A stretch of 8,918 nucleotides of DNA from Pseudomonadota bacterium (GCA_023425455.1 JAFACP010000328.1:1-8918), one strand, 5' to 3'; shown: positions 1 through 6,236, counted from the stretch's first letter. Program-made: numbers and translations. Notes: a model not told the origin generated them from the sequence alone.

Positions 1-35
1 TGTGTCATATGGATATCCCCGGTCTGGACGCTGTT
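1..35 (+). promoter_or_regulatory. 3' tail of the mntP leader
   Basis: These bases precede the preferred mntP start. In E. coli the mntP leader carries a manganese-sensing yybP-ykoY riboswitch; only the last few dozen bases of any such leader could lie here, so the aptamer itself cannot be recognised. No strong Shine-Dalgarno sequence is visible just before the ATG (only a GGA nine bases from it as a weak purine patch). An in-frame ATG at 9 would add nine residues not found in E. coli MntP. Confidence 0.3.
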
Positions 36-602
36 ATGAATATCTCCGCAACAATTCTGCTCGCTTTTGGCATGTCCATGGATGCATTTGCTGCCTCCAT
101 CGGTAAAGGCGCCACGCTCCACAAACCCAAATTTTCCGAAGCCCTGCGCACTGGCCTGATCTTTGGCGCCATCGAAACGCTGACACCGCTGATTGGCTGG
201 GGGTTAGGCATGCTGGCCAGCCAGTTCGTGCTGGAGTGGAACCACTGGATTGCCTTCGTGCTGCTGGTCTTTCTCGGCGGGCGTATGGTTATCGAAGGTT
301 TTCGCGGCAACAGCGATGAAGAAGAAGCGCCTCAGCACCGTCACGGTTTCTGGCTGCTGGTGACCACGGCGATCGCCACCAGCCTCGATGCGATGGCTGT
401 TGGCGTCGGTCTGGCTTTCCTGCAGGTAAATATTATCGCCACGGCGCTGGCAATTGGTTGCGCGACGCTGATTATGTCTACCCTCGGCATGATGGTGGGC
501 CGCTATATCGGCCCGCTGCTGGGGAAACGAGCCGAAATTCTCGGCGGGATCGCCTTAATCGGTATTGGCGCGCAGATCCTCTGGTCCCACTTCGCGGGCT
601 AA
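36..602 (+). CDS. mntP: Manganese efflux pump MntP
   Basis: Inner-membrane exporter that removes excess Mn(II); formerly YebN. The product is 188 residues, the same length as E. coli MntP, with about six membrane segments arranged as two homologous halves. The N-terminal half carries [14 protein letters not shown] (about residues 12-25, Asp16 in the membrane) and the second half carries the matching [10 protein letters not shown] (Asp118). These two acidic sites are the family hallmark. The ATG at 36 is preferred over the in-frame ATG at 9 because the protein then begins MNI like E. coli MntP. The stop overlaps the stop of the convergent rlmA gene by four bases. In E. coli the gene is controlled by MntR and a Mn riboswitch; the regulatory region lies mostly outside this window. 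Confidence 0.95.
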   Translation: MNISATILLAFGMSMDAFAASIGKGATLHKPKFSEALRTGLIFGAIETLTPLIGWGLGMLASQFVLEWNHWIAFVLLVFLGGRMVIEGFRGNSDEEEAPQHRHGFWLLVTTAIATSLDAMAVGVGLAFLQVNIIATALAIGCATLIMSTLGMMVGRYIGPLLGKRAEILGGIALIGIGAQILWSHFAG

Positions 603-1414
603 TGCTCACGCTGCCAGCAGTGGATGCTGAAATCCGTCTGGCAGCGAAATACCTCCTGCTGTGCCAGGGCCTGCCACACGTCGGCCTTCGCGCGCCAGGC
701 AAACGGGGTCATCTGCAGCAGTGCGACGGCCTCATCCCCTGTCAGCGCCATCTCGTACGCCACGGACTGTTCCTGCTGCAGGGTAAACCCCGCCAGCTGC
801 TCTGAATGCGGGGCATGCAGACGCACCTCATCGTAGATAAGCCCTTTCAGCTCCATCAGGTGCCGTGGCCCGGGCGTGACGGTAACAACCCAGCCACCGG
901 GCTTCACGACACGCGCCAGCTCCTCTGCTTTGCAGGGGGCATAAATACGGACTACCGCATCCATACTCGCATCCTCAAACGGCAGCCGGTGGCTGGATGC
1001 AACGCAATACGTCACCTCTGAGTAACGTTTCGCCGCCGCGCGAATGGCCACTTTCGACACATCCAGACCAAAGGTTTCCGCGCCCTTCTGCTGCGCCACA
1101 CCGGCAAACGCCGAGGTGTAGTACCCTTCACCGCAGCCGATATCCAGCACCGCCGACGCCTTGTCTGCGAGCGTCTCCTGTATTATCTGCGCAACCGTAT
1201 CCCTGAGCGGCTGGTAGTGTCCGGCATCGAGAAATGCGCGCCGGGCCTGCATCATCTCCGCGCTGTCGCCCGGGTCGCGGGAGCGTTTGTGCTGTACCGG
1301 CAGCAGATTGACATAGCCCTCTTTCGCCACATCAAACTGGTGTCCCTGCGGACAGATAACACTTTTCTCCGTGCGCGTCAGGCGCGCGTGGCAAAGGGGG
1401 CAACTGAATGACAT
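599..1414 (-). CDS. rlmA: 23S rRNA (guanine-N1-)-methyltransferase RlmA
   Basis: Cytoplasmic enzyme that methylates N1 of G745 in 23S rRNA using S-adenosylmethionine. The product is 271 residues (E. coli 269). A zinc finger lies at the N-terminus: CPLC at residues 5-8, then a second pair made by the Cys of ICPQGH and its following His (about 21 and 25). The SAM-binding motif [12 protein letters not shown], follows near residue 90, and later [14 protein letters not shown] and KPGGWVV match the E. coli enzyme closely. The start is supported by GGAG (complement of 1420-1423) five bases upstream of the ATG. The gene lies 66 bases downstream of the PBP gene on the same strand, so partial cotranscription is possible. 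It converges on mntP with overlapping stops and no intervening terminator. Confidence 0.96.
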   Translation of the reverse strand: MSFSCPLCHARLTRTEKSVICPQGHQFDVAKEGYVNLLPVQHKRSRDPGDSAEMMQARRAFLDAGHYQPLRDTVAQIIQETLADKASAVLDIGCGEGYYTSAFAGVAQQKGAETFGLDVSKVAIRAAAKRYSEVTYCVASSHRLPFEDASMDAVVRIYAPCKAEELARVVKPGGWVVTVTPGPRHLMELKGLIYDEVRLHAPHSEQLAGFTLQQEQSVAYEMALTGDEAVALLQMTPFAWRAKADVWQALAQQEVFRCQTDFSIHCWQREH

Positions 1415-1438
1415 GCTAACTCCGGGCGAAAATCAAAG

Positions 1439-1461
1439 GGCGAAGTTTACCGCTATTCGCC
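1439..1461 (-). terminator. Weak hairpin between the PBP gene and rlmA
   Basis: Read on the minus strand, GGCGAA and TTCGCC form a six-pair stem around an 11-base loop, followed a few bases later by a broken T-rich stretch (CTTTGATTTT). It could attenuate PBP transcription before rlmA. The stem is short and the T tract interrupted, so this is a weak call. Confidence 0.22.
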
Positions 1462-1480
1462 AGGGTTATAAACGCCCGGT

Positions 1481-3199
1481 TTAGCGCATGACGATAAGGT
1501 GTTCAGAATCGGGCGCTAAACCATCCGGCTTCACGTTTTCCAGACGCAGGACGTTGCCCATAATTTCGCTAAAGACCGGTGCAGAGACGGCACCGCCGTA
1601 GTAATCCCCGTTTTGCGGGTCGTTAATCACCACCACCAGCGCAAAACGCGGCTGGCTGGCTGGCGCCACGCCGGCGGTATAAGCGATATATTTATCAACA
1701 TATTTACCGTCGTCACCGATTTTTTTCGCCGTGCCGGTTTTCACCGCCACGCGATAATCACGAACCGCCGCCTTCACCCCGCCGCCACCGGGCAGCGCCA
1801 CGCTTTCCATCATATGCTCCACCTCACGGGCGATCGCTTCCGACATCACCCGATGGCCAATCACCGGCGGATCAATGCGGGTGATCGATAAGGGCCGTTC
1901 CAGCCCGTAGCTGCCAATCGTGGCGTAGGCATGTGCCAGCTGCAGCGGGGTGACCATCAGACCATAGCCGAAGGCGAAGGTTGCGCGATCGAGCTGGCTC
2001 CAGAATTTACGCTGTGGCAGCAGGCCCGAACTTTCACCGGTTAACCCCAGCCCGGTATTGGTCCCAAAACCAAAGTGTTTGTAGGTATCAAGCAGGCGCT
2101 GAATCGGCATCGCCAGCGACAGGCGAGAGACGCCCGTATCGCTCGATTTTTGCAGGATCCCGGTCATCGTCAGCTCCGGATAGTAGCCTACGTCGCGAAT
2201 GCGATGCCCATCCAGCGTATAGGGATGGGTGTCGATGACGCTGTCCGGCTGCACAATCCCCTGCTGCAGGGCGGTCATGATCACCAACGGTTTGACGGTA
2301 GAACCCGGCTCAAAGGTGTCGCTGATGGCCCGGTTGCGGAAATCATTGAGCGTGGCACCATCGCGGTTATTGGGGTTAAAGTCAGGGAAACTCGCCATGG
2401 CGAGAATTTCGCCGGTTTGAATATTAATCAGCACCGACGCCCCCGACTCCGCCTTATTCCAGACGACGGCGTTATCCAGCGCATCTTCAGTAATGGTCTG
2501 CAGGCGCTCATCGATACTCAGCTGGATATTGTGCGCCGGGACTGGCGCCACTTCGGTCAGATTTTCGATCACGTGGCCGTAGCGGTCTTCCCTCACCTGC
2601 CTGACGCCATTCTTTCCCGTCAGCTGGGCGTTAAAGCTTTTTTCGACACCCTCAATACCCTTGCCGTCGATATTGGTAAACCCAATCAGATTCGCAGCAA
2701 CATGCCCTGCCGGGTAAAACCGGCGGGACTCGTCGCGCAGGTTAATACCGGGCAGGTTGAGTTTGTCTATCCACTGCGCCTGCGAAGGATCAACCTGGCG
2801 TGCCAGATAGATAAACCGGCCCTGCGGATTACTGTTTATCCGGGACGCCAGCGTAGCCAGCGACAGATGCAGAGCACTCGCCAGCGCCTGCCAGCGCTCA
2901 TCGTAGCCGACGCCCCCTTTCTCGAGCACGGTCTTCGGGTCAGCCCATACGGCCCTGACCGGAACGCTCACCGCCAGCGGGCGGTTCTCACGATCGACAA
3001 TCATGCCTCTCGGCGCATCAATCGCGACTTCGCGCAGAGAGCGCATATCTTCCTGCCTGACCAGATTGTCGGGCTTAATGATTTGCAGCCAGGCGACACG
3101 TCCCAGCAGGAAAACCAGGCTACATGAAATGGCAAGACACAGCAGGGCAAAACGGGCCGGGGTGAAGTTTCCGGTGGTCAGTAGCGTTTTCTTTTTCAC
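1481..3199 (-). CDS. FtsI-type penicillin-binding protein (PBP3SAL-like)
   Basis: Class B PBP: a DD-transpeptidase that cross-links septal peptidoglycan in the periplasm, anchored by one N-terminal membrane segment (about residues 17-37). A dimerisation/pedestal region (about 50-220) and a transpeptidase domain (about 240-560) follow. Motif 1 is STVK (Ser300, Lys303), motif 3 is KTG (487-489), but motif 2 reads SSD (352-354) where E. coli FtsI has SSN. The middle and C-terminus track FtsI closely (FGYGLMVTPLQLA, PGGGGVKAA, TAGVAPASQPRFALVVVIND), yet it is a paralogue: the N-terminus differs, and it ends at ...IVMR without the longer C-terminal tail of FtsI that Prc trims. The position between rlmA and cspC is that of Salmonella PBP3SAL, a division enzyme active at acidic pH. 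The chosen start is GTG with GGAG five bases upstream, giving 572 residues; an in-frame ATG at 3229 would add ten residues but lacks a ribosome binding site. Confidence 0.9.
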   Translation of the reverse strand: MKKKTLLTTGNFTPARFALLCLAISCSLVFLLGRVAWLQIIKPDNLVRQEDMRSLREVAIDAPRGMIVDRENRPLAVSVPVRAVWADPKTVLEKGGVGYDERWQALASALHLSLATLASRINSNPQGRFIYLARQVDPSQAQWIDKLNLPGINLRDESRRFYPAGHVAANLIGFTNIDGKGIEGVEKSFNAQLTGKNGVRQVREDRYGHVIENLTEVAPVPAHNIQLSIDERLQTITEDALDNAVVWNKAESGASVLINIQTGEILAMASFPDFNPNNRDGATLNDFRNRAISDTFEPGSTVKPLVIMTALQQGIVQPDSVIDTHPYTLDGHRIRDVGYYPELTMTGILQKSSDTGVSRLSLAMPIQRLLDTYKHFGFGTNTGLGLTGESSGLLPQRKFWSQLDRATFAFGYGLMVTPLQLAHAYATIGSYGLERPLSITRIDPPVIGHRVMSEAIAREVEHMMESVALPGGGGVKAAVRDYRVAVKTGTAKKIGDDGKYVDKYIAYTAGVAPASQPRFALVVVINDPQNGDYYGGAVSAPVFSEIMGNVLRLENVKPDGLAPDSEHLIVMR

Positions 3200-3269
3200 C
3201 TTAACTCCAGGGCAGTGAAACAACGCCATGATTTAACGGGAAAAAGCGCAAACGATGGGAGAAAACAAT

Positions 3270-3305
3270 GCTAATAACTTCGTAGCTTTGCAACAAGTTA
3301 CTAAC
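3270..3305. promoter_or_regulatory. Imperfect inverted repeat upstream of the PBP gene
   Basis: Arms GCTAATAACTT (3270-3280) and AAGTTACTAAC (3295-3305) are complementary at nine of eleven positions around a 14-base spacer. The element ends about 70 bases upstream of the preferred GTG start of the PBP, in a 144-base gap after the cspC terminator, where the PBP promoter should be. No convincing -35/-10 pair was found. It could be a regulator site for a conditionally expressed PBP, or an RNA hairpin. Which protein might bind is unknown. Confidence 0.3.
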
Positions 3306-3343
3306 AGCGGCGTCAGTGGACATATTTTGCAAAACAAGGTTAT

Positions 3344-3370
3344 AAAAAAGCCCCGCAGTCGCGAGGCTTT
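3344..3370 (-). terminator. Rho-independent terminator of cspC
   Basis: On the minus strand AAAGCCTCGC and GCGGGGCTTT form a ten-pair stem (one G-T pair) with a four-base loop GACT, running into a T tract of six. It sits 46 bases beyond the cspC stop and should end the yobF-cspC transcript before the PBP gene. Confidence 0.88.
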
Positions 3371-3416
3371 ATGTCTGAGGTGAAGCGCAAACGCACTTCT
3401 GTCAGCAGTGGTTCGA

Positions 3417-3626
3417 TCAGATAGCAGTTACGTTAACTGCAGCTGGGCCTTTCTGGCCGTCCTGAATTTCGAACTCAACGTTCTGGCCTTCAGCCAGAGT
3501 TTTGAAGCCGTTACCCTGGATTGCAGAGAAGTGTACGAACACATCTTTGCTGCCGTCAGCAGGAGTAATGAAACCAAAACCTTTAGACTCGTTGAACCAC
3601 TTAACTTGACCTTTAATCTTTGCCAT
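3417..3626 (-). CDS. cspC: Cold-shock-family RNA-binding protein CspC
   Basis: Small single-stranded RNA/DNA-binding protein, a single five-stranded beta-barrel cold-shock domain. In E. coli CspC acts as a constitutively made RNA chaperone and transcript stabiliser or antiterminator affecting stress genes, rather than as a cold-induced protein. The 69-residue product appears identical to E. coli CspC. RNP1 is KGFGFI (15-20) and RNP2 lies in DVFVHFS (28-34). The ATG at 3626 is chosen: AAGGA sits nine bases upstream, and an upstream in-frame TTG (3632) would add two residues absent from the family. It lies 25 bases after the stop of yobF and probably shares its transcript, ending at the strong terminator downstream. 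Confidence 0.97.
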
Positions 3627-3651
3627 TTGCAAAATTCCTTAGAGTGTTTTC

Positions 3652-3783
3652 TTAGCCCGCGGGCATTGACTTAGATAAAACTGAGACATTACTGCTTGAG
3701 GCACTAATATAAGGTTCGGCAGAGAAGCGGTATTCAACGACAACGTGTTTACTCAGGACTTCTTTACTGAAAATGCCACACAT
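3652..3783 (-). CDS. yobF: Small protein YobF, C-terminus altered
   Basis: Small protein encoded directly upstream of cspC, as in E. coli, where it is cotranscribed with cspC and stress-responsive; its molecular function is unknown. Residues 1-20 read [20 protein letters not shown], differing from E. coli YobF (47 residues, recalled) only at residue 15, and similarity continues to VSVLS at 33-37. The frame then ends in KSMPAG, giving 43 residues. The next reading frame over the same bases gives CPRAKKTL and a stop right at the cspC Shine-Dalgarno, which matches the E. coli ending CLRAKKTI. So there is one extra base relative to E. coli near 3662-3672. The ATG is preceded by GAGG 13 bases upstream, a long spacing. 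The start matches the E. coli gene. Confidence 0.88.
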   Translation of the reverse strand: MCGIFSKEVLSKHVVVEYRFSAEPYISASSSNVSVLSKSMPAG

Positions 3784-3816
3784 AAACAGAACTGTACCTC
3801 GTTTGACCCAAAACGT

Positions 3817-3845
3817 GTTATCACATACAACGTTTAATATGGCAA
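3817..3845 (-). promoter_or_regulatory. Sigma-70 promoter for yobF-cspC
   Basis: On the minus strand a -35 box TTGCCA (complement of 3840-3845) and a -10 box GATAAC (complement of 3817-3822) are separated by 17 bases, and a TGT just before the -10 makes it an extended -10. The predicted start would give a leader of about 25-30 bases before yobF. Inferred from the sequence only; additional upstream promoters are possible. Confidence 0.6.
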
Positions 3846-4306
3846 GCCATTTTTAAACATGTCTCGATCAGCCGCACAAATTCGCGCATTGCCCTGTCGC
3901 ATTCTGCACAATTATGCCTGATGCGTCTGGACAACATTACCCGCTTATACGGCCCTGCGCTGCAGTCGCAACCGCTGTAATCAAAGACTTTTTTACCATA
4001 GCTCAATCACTTCAGCGCGTCCAGCGCCAGGAGCAGTTTCCTGAAGATGTTGAATAGCATAGAACATATTGTGCAAACTTATGCCGAAATCATCGCAATA
4101 CACTTTCAATGTTACAAACAAAATATGCGCTGAAGCAGATCGGGATATCTGTATTAAAATTCACCGCTTAATAAATATTGTTTTGCACCAAAATAATGAA
4201 ATTTTTATGACCCTGCCTCATAAGAAGGCAAGCAAAACGTTTCGATAAAAATAAAACTCCGGGCCTGCGATCCTGATAAAGAATATATGCAACAAATCCT
4301 GCGACA
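3846..4306. other. Intergenic stretch without a convincing gene
   Basis: About 460 bases between the yobF promoter and the MBL hydrolase gene. The half nearer the MBL gene is AT-rich. The only notable open frame on the minus strand (TTG start at 4006, 61 codons, Cys-rich) lacks a ribosome binding site and runs into the yobF promoter. At 3916-3954 a GCCTGATGCG head and a later CTTATACGGCC resemble a decayed REP element. A short hairpin (TGCCT/AGGCA, near 4215-4231) lacks a T tract, so no terminator for the MBL gene is clear. On the plus strand a run of six T lies near 3989-3994 with no good stem in front of it. Confidence 0.4.
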
Positions 4307-5296
4307 TTATATGGGTAAATATTCGCCGATTTTCAGTATCCTGAAGGTATCATTAACCGGCGCTACATTGTTAAGTGCCTGAGTGAGCGCGTGGACTGGC
4401 TCATCCAGCGATTCGTCTCCCAGCTCAAAGACCCCCCAGTGGACCGGAAATGCCAGCGGCATGCCTAGCTGTTGCCACAGCGTGACGGCGCTACGCGGGT
4501 CCATATGGTGGATAGCCATGAACCATTCTGGTGCACAGGCACCGATCGGTATCGCGGCAACATCAATCCTGCCCAGCCGTTGCGCAATCGTCAGCAGCTC
4601 CGGCGTGTATCCTGTGTCTCCGCTAAACCAGAAGCGTTTGCGGCGCCCTTCAAACACCCAACCGCACCACAGAGAGCGGTTTCGGTTCCACGGTGTACGC
4701 ATACTCCAGTGCTGAGCAGGTACCGCAGTAAAGGTGATCCCCTGCAAGGTGAAGCTTTGCCACCAGTCGAGTTCAACGATGTTTTTTGCACCACGACGAC
4801 GACACCACGCCCCCAGGCCAAGCGGCACAAAAAGTGTGATCTCCGGAAAACGACGCACGATCTTGCGCAGCGTCGTCGAATCAAGATGATCGTAGTGATT
4901 ATGTGAGATGGCCAGCGCATCAATATGCGGAAGCGACCCGACGGAGATAACAGCAGGTGTTTTACGTGCTGGCCCGAGGAATGGCAGCGGAGAGGCGCGG
5001 GTCGAAAAAACAGGATCGGTAAGGACAGTGCATCCATCCATCTGCAGGAGCAGGCTGGCATGCCCCAGCCACCAGACACCGTCCGCCTGCGACTGATTGA
5101 GTTCAACAGGCTGACACCACTGACGGATAAAGTGCTGATAGCCCTGCTGTGGGGGTTTCGGTAAACCGGCGGCCTTGCGCTCCTTACGCCAGCGTTGAAC
5201 GTCGCCTGGCTGATGCCCGACAGCGGCGGTATTACGAAAACCGTCCGGCGTGTGGTGCCTGAGGGAGGGGTTATACCACGGATTTTTCCAGGCCAC
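4307..5296 (-). CDS. MBL-fold metallo-hydrolase (UlaG/NAPE-PLD-like)
   Basis: Predicted zinc-dependent hydrolase of the metallo-beta-lactamase fold, 329 residues. The metal motif is HNHYDH (His132, His134, Asp136, His137). Further likely ligands are His196 (AQHWS), Asp227 (SGDTGY) and His286 (VHWG); the overall pattern WLGHAS, LTDPVF, PIGAC resembles the COG2220 group that includes UlaG, NAPE-type phospholipase D and the enterobacterial RomA protein. There is no signal peptide or membrane segment, so it is probably cytoplasmic. The substrate is unknown: a phosphodiester is plausible by family only. The start is GTG at 5296, with GGAGG (complement of 5302-5306) five bases upstream; an upstream in-frame TTG (5311) has no such support. 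It follows yebO by 23 bases and probably belongs to the mgrB-yebO transcript. E. coli K-12, as I recall, has no gene here. Confidence 0.85.
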   Translation of the reverse strand: MAWKNPWYNPSLRHHTPDGFRNTAAVGHQPGDVQRWRKERKAAGLPKPPQQGYQHFIRQWCQPVELNQSQADGVWWLGHASLLLQMDGCTVLTDPVFSTRASPLPFLGPARKTPAVISVGSLPHIDALAISHNHYDHLDSTTLRKIVRRFPEITLFVPLGLGAWCRRRGAKNIVELDWWQSFTLQGITFTAVPAQHWSMRTPWNRNRSLWCGWVFEGRRKRFWFSGDTGYTPELLTIAQRLGRIDVAAIPIGACAPEWFMAIHHMDPRSAVTLWQQLGMPLAFPVHWGVFELGDESLDEPVHALTQALNNVAPVNDTFRILKIGEYLPI

Positions 5297-5319
5297 TGCC
5301 ACCTCCCACAATCGGTCGT

Positions 5320-5610
5320 TTAGCGTTCGGCCACCAGCCGAATGAAGTCGTCCTGGTCATCACGGTTTTCCGTCACCGCTTCTGCCGGAACGTCTTTCTC
5401 TTCAGGCTCGTTTGCTTCGCACAGACGACGCAGCAACGCATTCTGACGCTTTTGCTGATCAAGCATCGCTTCCAGCAGTTCAATCTGTTCGTTTGTACGG
5501 GAGCTGGCACGGTTGACGAAGAACCAGACACCTAACCCGACAAGTAAAACAACCAACGATATCAACAGGGATGCCAGATTCAGCAGGCCTGAGTTCAGTA
5601 ACTCACCCAT
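5320..5610 (-). CDS. yebO: Small membrane protein YebO
   Basis: Conserved enterobacterial small inner-membrane protein of unknown function, 96 residues (E. coli 95). A single membrane segment covers about residues 12-33, followed by a basic RASSR stretch and a predicted coiled coil (about 38-65) containing NEQIELLEAMLDQQ and KRQNALLRRLCEANEPE, nearly identical to E. coli. After a variable acidic linker the end FIRLVAER is again conserved. This suggests one helix anchored in the membrane with a cytoplasmic coiled coil for oligomers or partners. GAGG lies seven bases before the ATG. It is 74 bases downstream of mgrB and 23 bases upstream of the MBL gene, all on one strand. Confidence 0.94.
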   Translation of the reverse strand: MGELLNSGLLNLASLLISLVVLLVGLGVWFFVNRASSRTNEQIELLEAMLDQQKRQNALLRRLCEANEPEEKDVPAEAVTENRDDQDDFIRLVAER

Positions 5611-5684
5611 TTCACCACCTCAATAAAAACCACTATTTTACCACCGGTGCGAAGGAAGGAAATCACCTTAAGAAAAAATGCGTT

Positions 5685-5828
5685 TTACCACGGGATAAAC
5701 TTATTGATTGTGCAAATGCCGCTAAAGAACTGTACATCCTGATCGCACATAACATTGATCGTCTGGGTCCACAGCACCACACACGCAATCAACACGATAA
5801 CCAGAATTACCCAGTGTATTTTTTTCAC
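5685..5828 (-). CDS. mgrB: PhoQ feedback inhibitor MgrB
   Basis: Forty-seven-residue inner-membrane protein that binds the sensor kinase PhoQ and lowers PhoP activation, so closing a negative feedback loop; its loss causes polymyxin resistance in Klebsiella and relatives. It begins with GTG (MKKIHW...), has one membrane segment (about 6-24) and a periplasmic tail with the conserved [13 protein letters not shown] and INKFIPW. Cys28 and Cys39, needed for function in E. coli, are present, as is Cys16, so the gene looks intact. GGAG (complement of 5835-5838) lies six bases before the GTG. A PhoP-box-like promoter stands just upstream. yebO and the MBL gene follow with no clear terminator, so they may share PhoP control. 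Confidence 0.96.
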   Translation of the reverse strand: MKKIHWVILVIVLIACVVLWTQTINVMCDQDVQFFSGICTINKFIPW

Positions 5829-5859
5829 TCCACACTCCGTCTTAAGCTCAGATGTGTCC

Positions 5860-5894
5860 AGGTTATCACGCCTATCTTAAACCGGGGCTAACTG
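5860..5894 (-). promoter_or_regulatory. mgrB promoter with PhoP-box-like element
   Basis: On the minus strand CAGTTA-N5-GGTTTA (complement of 5878-5894) resembles the PhoP direct repeat (T/G)GTTTA-N5-(T/G)GTTTA; the downstream half is exact and the upstream half poor. Twelve bases later comes TAACCT (complement of 5860-5865) as a -10 box preceded by TGA, an extended -10. The twelve-base spacing is the usual one for PhoP-activated promoters. Transcription would begin about 25 bases before the mgrB GTG. PhoP control of mgrB is established in E. coli and Salmonella; the exact site here is inferred. Confidence 0.5.
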
Positions 5895-5929
5895 TAATAC
5901 CAACAGGCAGGTTTTAGGAATCATGTACT

Positions 5930-5953
5930 TGTTTAGCAGAGTAAACAGTTTAC
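5930..5953. promoter_or_regulatory. Nested GTTTA inverted repeats between mgrB and yobH
   Basis: Two perfect inverted repeats overlap: TGTTTA-N6-TAAACA (5930-5947) and GTAAAC-A-GTTTAC (5941-5953). They lie 37 bases upstream of the yobH ATG and about 100 upstream of the mgrB start. A weak plus-strand promoter, TTAGCA (5933-5938) with 17 bases to TTATTT (5956-5961), would be covered by them, as an operator for yobH would be. The half-sites look like PhoP half-sites but are not arranged as a PhoP direct repeat on either strand. Confidence 0.35.
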
Positions 5954-5989
5954 CCTTATTTGCATGACAACAAAGAAAAAGAGGCGAGG

Positions 5990-6229
5990 ATGCGATTGAT
6001 AATTCGTGCCATTATCTTACTGGCGCTGGTCTGGATTGGGCTATTACTCAGCGGCTATGGCGTGCTGGTAGGAAGCAATGAAAATGCCGCCGGGCTTGGG
6101 ATCCAGTGTAAGTATTTGACCGCACAAGGGGTCAGTACGGCGCAATATCTGCACTCTGACAGCGGCGTCATCGGGTTAAGCCAGTGTCCGTTGCTGCGCA
6201 AAATGGCTGTCGTTATTGATAACGGCTAG
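5990..6229 (+). CDS. yobH: Conserved small protein YobH
   Basis: Uncharacterised enterobacterial protein of 79 residues, the same length as E. coli YobH. A hydrophobic N-terminal segment (about residues 4-24, containing LALVWIGLLLSGYGVL) acts as a membrane anchor or uncleaved/cleaved signal, placing the rest (GLGIQCKYLT... to VVIDNG) probably in the periplasm. Two cysteines (in QCKYLT and SQCPLL) could form a disulfide there. The ATG at 5990 is chosen because GAGG (5981-5984) lies five bases upstream and the product begins MRLIIR like E. coli; an upstream TTG (5960) would add ten polar residues without support. It is divergent from mgrB and ends just before the shared terminator facing kdgR. 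Function unknown. Confidence 0.92.
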   Translation: MRLIIRAIILLALVWIGLLLSGYGVLVGSNENAAGLGIQCKYLTAQGVSTAQYLHSDSGVIGLSQCPLLRKMAVVIDNG

Positions 6230-6236
6230 TGGTGAC

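Noticed and set aside
2075..3127. Plus-strand open frame of 350 codons opposite the PBP gene
   Set aside because: It lies fully antisense to a gene with clear family motifs, has no ribosome binding site, and its translation shows no recognisable domain. It is an open-frame shadow of the GC-rich coding strand.
3200..3229. ATG start at 3229 for the PBP
   Set aside because: No ribosome binding site precedes it, while the GTG at 3199 has GGAG five bases upstream and yields a typical short basic cytoplasmic end before the membrane segment. Kept only as an alternative.
3408..3674. Plus-strand frame of 88 codons opposite cspC
   Set aside because: Antisense shadow of the very conserved cspC; no start signal.
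3821..4006. Minus-strand frame of 61 codons, Cys-rich, upstream of yobF
   Set aside because: It needs a TTG start without Shine-Dalgarno, ends inside the yobF -10 box, and resembles nothing known to me. Not excluded as a small gene, but unsupported.
4213..4233. Hairpin TGCCT/AGGCA as terminator of the MBL gene
   Set aside because: Five pairs with a seven-base loop and no T tract immediately after it on either strand.
4591..5106. Minus-strand frame of 171 codons within the MBL gene
   Set aside because: It overlaps the MBL hydrolase in another frame; only the hydrolase frame shows zinc-ligand motifs and a good ribosome binding site.
5867..5883. Alternative PhoP box GGTTTA-N5-GGCGTG for mgrB
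   Set aside because: The second half fits poorly and the base stretch twelve positions downstream (CATCTG) is a weak -10. The register shifted upstream gives a better -10 with correct spacing.
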